From NCBI GenBank assembly GCA_037039685.1, contig JAWNGF010000012.1, positions 1,240,001 to 1,304,000 of the forward strand: DNA of 64,000 nucleotides, given 5' to 3'. Under the pieces are notes generated by a model that was not told where the DNA came from, made no database searches, and saw only the letters and a program-made list of their open reading frames with translations. Positions 60,201 to 64,000 of the stretch are shown one piece after another. The stretch is from Ceratobasidium sp. AG-K. Taxonomy: Eukaryota; Basidiomycota; Agaricomycetes; Cantharellales; Ceratobasidiaceae. Each line of letters begins with the position of its first letter. Position 1 is the first letter of the stretch. Made by a program: the position numbers and the translations under genes.

Positions 60201-60942
60201 TACCGGTTTACTCTCATTTCTTCCATTCCATGCTGCTCGGAGTTACAAACAATCCCAGGCTGGTACATTCGACTTGGTAATCTCCTCTTATACGCCGACT
60301 CTCAGTGCTTTGCTCTCGAGCCAGCTGACGGACCCGAGCGCTTATTGCAGCGTACTTGCAGTTGGTCAAGAGCATACACCTGGCTTAGAAAGTTTACCGG
60401 GCGTCAAAGTCGAGCTTGAAGCCATTAAGAAATTCGTCCCGCCCCATCGCTACCTACAGCTAGAAGATAGCGGGGCTACTGTGAGTCGAGTTCTAGAAGC
60501 AATGAACAAATTCAGCTGGGTTCATATGGCCTGTCATGGCAGTCAGGACACGACAGCTCCAACTCAGAGCGCCTTTCATCTCTGTGATGGTGGCCTGACT
60601 CTGGCAACGATTACCAAACAAAAATTCAAAAACAAGGGGCTTGCCTTCCTTTCCGCTTGCCAAACCGCAACGGGCGACGAGAGCGTGCCAAATGAGGCTG
60701 TTCATCTGGCCGCAGGGATGCTGATGGCAGGATACCCGAGTGTGATTGGTACGATGTGGAGCATTGCTGACGAGGATGGCCCTGAGGTGGCGGGTCAAGT
60801 GTATGCGGACCTCCTGAACGATGGAGCGACGGACCACACAAGGGCGGCTAGGGCATTGCACCAGGCAGTAGCTCAGCTGCGTGCAAAGGTAGGGGTAAAC
60901 GCGATTGCAAGATGGGCGCCATTTATCCATATTGGATTCTGA
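57254..60942 (+). CDS. TPR-CHAT protein (caspase-like peptidase with tetratricopeptide array)
   Basis: The start may be 57254 or 57320 (MKDPEDEETRQGSD). After an intron near 57500-57540 come about 12 TPR-like repeats of about 45 residues, each with an L-x-N-L-G-x-S/A-Y core and a DL-x-x-AI-E segment, to about 59250. A helical linker leads to a CHAT domain: GLLSFLPFHAA, VISSYTPTLSALL, the catalytic His in HMACHGS, the catalytic Cys in LSACQTATGDESVPNEAVHL, and SVIGTMWSIADEDGPEVA. It ends HIGF at 60942. CHAT proteins are separase/caspase-clan cysteine peptidases, and TPR-CHAT architectures act in self/non-self and death pathways. The role in this fungus is unknown. A C8 run (59808-59815) breaks the frame, whereas seven C would be in frame. 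One more intron follows FLGYT (about 60105-60157). Confidence 0.85.
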
Positions 60943-62443
60943 ATGGGGCTTCCCTTGGCAGCTTCGATCTGCCAGCACAAATAGTGACTTCAGTGCGTAG
61001 AAGGAATTGTTCGTCAGTCGTAGTATAATAAAAGCATTTATGTTTTCGTATTATACTAGTACGCCGAGCACCAACCTCGGTTTGACCTGCTTGTAACACC
61101 TTTGCCCCCTCCTATTTTAAAAGTATAAGTTCGCTCCACAGCGCAGCTGGATGCCTACTAAACTCCATGATATCATTGATGCATATACCATCTGCGACTT
61201 TTGCAACACTGACCGCCAACAATATGACTCGGTCAGGGCTGCACACCCCTTCTCGCCTGCTGCTTGGACGCATCATCCGAATGCGGTCGTGTGCCGAGCT
61301 ACGCCCAAACTGGAAACCAAGGGTCATGCCTGCCCTATCTCTGCTGCTGCGAAGTTTGCTGTTCCTTCTCCCACGAGTAGCTCAGCATGGCGACGAGATT
61401 GGGTACCCATCAATGAATGCTTCAAAAGTTTCCGTGCCGGCGCACTGTGGACGGAGCTTACGAGCCCGAGTAGCTCGTTTTGTCGTTTTCGTTTTTGGGC
61501 TTCCGCATCCTCTCTTGTGAGGGACTGATAGACTACATGGGCCATTGTTCTCCAGTTGATTCATACGTGAGACTGTGCCATTGAATTTTACCCACATTCA
61601 CGGCATCATTCATCGTGCAGGCTCGTCGGCTGGCTCCACAGTTTGTTATCTTGGCCCGAGGCTATCTTTTTCAAAATTCGCATGGTGACCCAAGGTCGTG
61701 CCCTCATGGTTCCGTTCGCTCGCTTCGATAACTCTTGCGCCCCTTGAATTTCGGATATCTTACCGTCCGTTTTTTTTTTTCATAATCAGATTTCAACCTA
61801 GTCGTAATACCCCTCGAGTATTTTGCTCATATTATCATCATATCAATGAAAGATATGCAGGTATCTATATACATATTATTTGAGGACAATCGAGTCACTT
61901 TGCCATACTTCTGCTACGAACAACGGCCATCACATTTTGAAGGGGCATAAATATAAAACAAGGTTCTCCGATTTAAACGGGGTTCCCGGAGAGAGGGATC
62001 TGGTATAAACGCGTCCAGACTACACATCATGTGGGTCTAGTGCTATACGAATGACTGTTTATAACGGGTGACAGGCGAGGGGATCAAATGCATGGTTGGG
62101 GCGATTATAAGAACCCCATACATCTGGTACTGCTTCAGCAATCCAACTACCACCACCACCTCTTGCTCTTGGTGCTACTAATTCCAAACTATGTTGTGAG
62201 GTCGGCACTTATCGTATTCTTATCGTATCTGTCACTCTTGTCAATCCTAGCGTTCTGAGCAAAATAGTCTGTCGCTCATTCCATCCCATCTCATGTTCTA
62301 ATTACATACACTCGTTTTATTCACTATATAAGCCTACTCTCGTTTGTACCCACTGGTCACCTCATCTGGAATCGCTCTGGTAGCAAGTTAACCGCTCGCC
62401 ATCGCCAGCTCCGACTCGCTCACCGTTCGCGTTCCACTCACAC
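60943..62443. other. Intergenic region
   Basis: About 1.5 kb. Open frames at 61151-61528 (both strands) have no recognisable domain. A T10 run lies near 61770-61779. No RNA gene or repeat is seen. The last 200 bp should hold the promoter of the DJ-1-like gene. Confidence 0.35.
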
Positions 62444-63390
62444 ATGTCCTCCCGTATCCTTTTTATATATACATCCGTCAACAAGGCATTGGCTGGCGCC
62501 TCAACGGGCTGATATCCCCCTGAGGCAGCTCATCCTTACTACGTTCCTAACAAGCGCACGCATATATGCCTTTGATTTGACACACAATTTTAACTCAAGC
62601 GCCTTAGAAAATACACGATCAATTTTGCCGCCCCCAAAGGGCCTAATCCAGAGGTTGACCCACAGTCGGTAGAGTCGTTCAAGGACGACGAAAGCGTCAA
62701 TTTTTTTTGCAAGATCCCGAGGTTAGGCACAAGTTTGCCACCGCCAAAAAAATATTCGAAGTCAATCCCGATGACTACATTGCGGTATTCTATGTTGGAG
62801 GGTAAGCTCACTCTCTCGGACTCACGTGTGCTCTGCTCTAAGAACGGGGCAAGACATGGACCAGTGATTGATTTAGCAAGCGATCCAGAAAACATCGAAA
62901 TGGCTAACGCGGTAAGCAATCGATATATAGTCATTAAGAAATCAATCATCGAGAACGCTTATTAGTTCTATCAAGCCGGAAAACTCACGACTGCAGTTTG
63001 CCACGGCTCCGGGTAAGTGCATTGATTACTGTGAAGAATTAGTAATACTGACATATTGCCTTTAGCGCCCTTGTGGGAGTGACAGACGCGTCGGGGAAGA
63101 GCATATACGCCGGGCGTAAAGCGACCGGATTTTCCAATGAAGAAGAAGAAGATCTTGGTAAGGTTAAGGAGCTCCCTTTCTTGCTTGAGACGCGCATCAA
63201 GAAGCTTGGTGGAGATTACGGCAAGGCTGAAAAGCCCTGGGATGTGAGTACTTCAAAGTGGTAGAACAGAACACCGCACTAACACCCCTCAACCCAGCCC
63301 AAGGTTGTCATTGATAGTCATGTTATCACCGGCCAGAACCCAGCCAGCGCTAAGGTGGCTGGCGAGGCAATTCTCAAGGCGTTGAGCTAA
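62444..63390 (+). pseudogene. DJ-1/PfpI-like (HSP31-type) protein gene with stop and frameshift
   Basis: Family members are methylglyoxal-detoxifying glyoxalases or chaperones. Exon 1 starts MSSRILFIYTSVNKALAG. A TGA at 62510-62512 stands where the family has a Trp (STGW-YxPEAAHPYY). The next exon has NFAAPKGPNPEVDPQSVESF and a T8 run (62701-62708) that breaks the frame before FLQDPEVRHKFATAKKIF. Later exons are clean: DDYIAVFYVGG joined to HGPVIDLASD, FYQAGKLTTAVCHGSG with the nucleophilic Cys, GVTDASGKSIYAGRKATGFS, and VVIDSHVITGQNPASAKV, ending at a TAA at 63388-63390. Exon 1 would splice through a poor donor (GTTCCT). The frameshift may be a sequence error, but the nonsense codon together with it suggests a pseudogene. 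Confidence 0.75.
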
Positions 63391-64000
63391 GCAAATTATT
63401 GTAGATGAGACTCGAATGTACCGACAATTGGCTCGCGATAAAACCAGCATTGTGTGATAAATTGTTCGAGGAGTTATCATAAGGCAATAGCCGTTACCTT
63501 GGTAATTTCCCTTGACACTCCAAGACCACTTGGAGGGCAAAACCATCTGAAACAGCAAAAAGCAGAAACCGGCAGACCCGCCGGTGGTCGGACTGTGGTC
63601 GGTATAGTCGTGAGGCTACACTTTCACAGTAATCAGAAACCAGCAACAGGTTCGTGTAACGGCGACCTTTGAACTGGCCAAACTCAAGGTCCCCTGGTTG
63701 CGCATATAGAGGTCCTGCACAAGAAGAAAGAATGAAAAAAGTGAGAGCTTAAGAGATAATGTAATTGGCGAAACAAGTGTTATCATGCCGTCTACATTAC
63801 CACCATCAAGATTAGATTATAGTCGGTTCCGAGTAATCCTTGGAGCGCGAACTCCGTGTCCCAAAAACGCGTAATTTCTGAGGCATAGATAAAACCATTT
63901 GGAGTAGAAAGTCAAATCCGTATTCGGCAGATCGGGCTGATTGTGGGTATGACGTTTATTAAATGAAGCTGACAACCCTCGGGCCAAGGGCCAAGGATGC
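63391..64000. other. Right edge of the window, no gene seen
   Basis: About 600 bp with no supported exon, RNA gene or repeat. Confidence 0.35.

Noticed and set aside
1..64000. CRISPR arrays, rRNA genes and bacterial operon signals
   Set aside because: None are present. The apparent short repeats are TPR coding units, telomeric units or transposon subterminal repeats.

Overview
The window looks like nuclear DNA of an agaricomycete fungus, most likely a Rhizoctonia/Ceratobasidium-type species. Genes are broken by many introns of about 45-65 nt with GT..AG ends and short exons. The gene content includes sterol, F-box, MYND/DUF4470, TKL-kinase and TPR-CHAT families that are expanded in such fungi. 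The taxon is inferred from content, not shown by a marker gene.

Layout. 295-9262 (-) is an ERG24 sterol C-14 reductase gene. A 7,351-bp CACTA (En/Spm, Tnp2-type) transposon, copy A, sits in one of its introns. 9.9-15.2 kb holds an F-box gene (-), a small hypothetical gene (-), an XLF/NHEJ1-like end-joining gene (+) and a CsbD-like gene (+). 15.6-19.6 kb is an arsenic-resistance cluster: Cdc25/rhodanese-type arsenate reductase (+), arsenite methyltransferase (-) and ACR3 arsenite efflux pump (+). 20.35-27.12 kb is a long intron-rich gene (-) that reads in frame from a beta-helix-like region through a GH18 chitinase domain to a C-terminal region with a C-D-H-x-x-E motif and a basic tail. Its 5' end is missing.

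27.1-34.4 kb reads as a fossil chromosome end. In order there are 18 perfect CCTAA units, a 5'-truncated endonuclease-less Penelope-like retroelement (Athena/Coprina type), degenerate telomere-like repeats, a segment with a well-formed hammerhead ribozyme, a few more CCTAA units, and copy B of the same CACTA element cut off at its transposase end. Orientation fits telomere healing of a break inside copy B, PLE addition to that end, recapping, and later joining to the broken chitinase gene. A misjoined assembly would look the same and must be excluded.

35.5-63.4 kb is mostly ordinary gene space: proteasome beta6/PRE7 (-), a 2OG-Fe(II) oxygenase (-), a DUF4470-MYND protein (+), an ABM-type monooxygenase (-), two neighbouring TKL-like kinases with HGD instead of HRD (+), a large coiled-coil protein (+), a TPR-CHAT caspase-like protein (+) and a broken DJ-1/HSP31-like gene (+).

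The two CACTA copies align over exactly 3,342 bp with no net length change. In the transposase body of copy A the differences I compared lie at CpG sites, a cytosine-methylation or RIP-like signature. Single-base frameshifts at or next to short base runs recur in at least five otherwise convincing genes, so indel errors in the assembly are likely.
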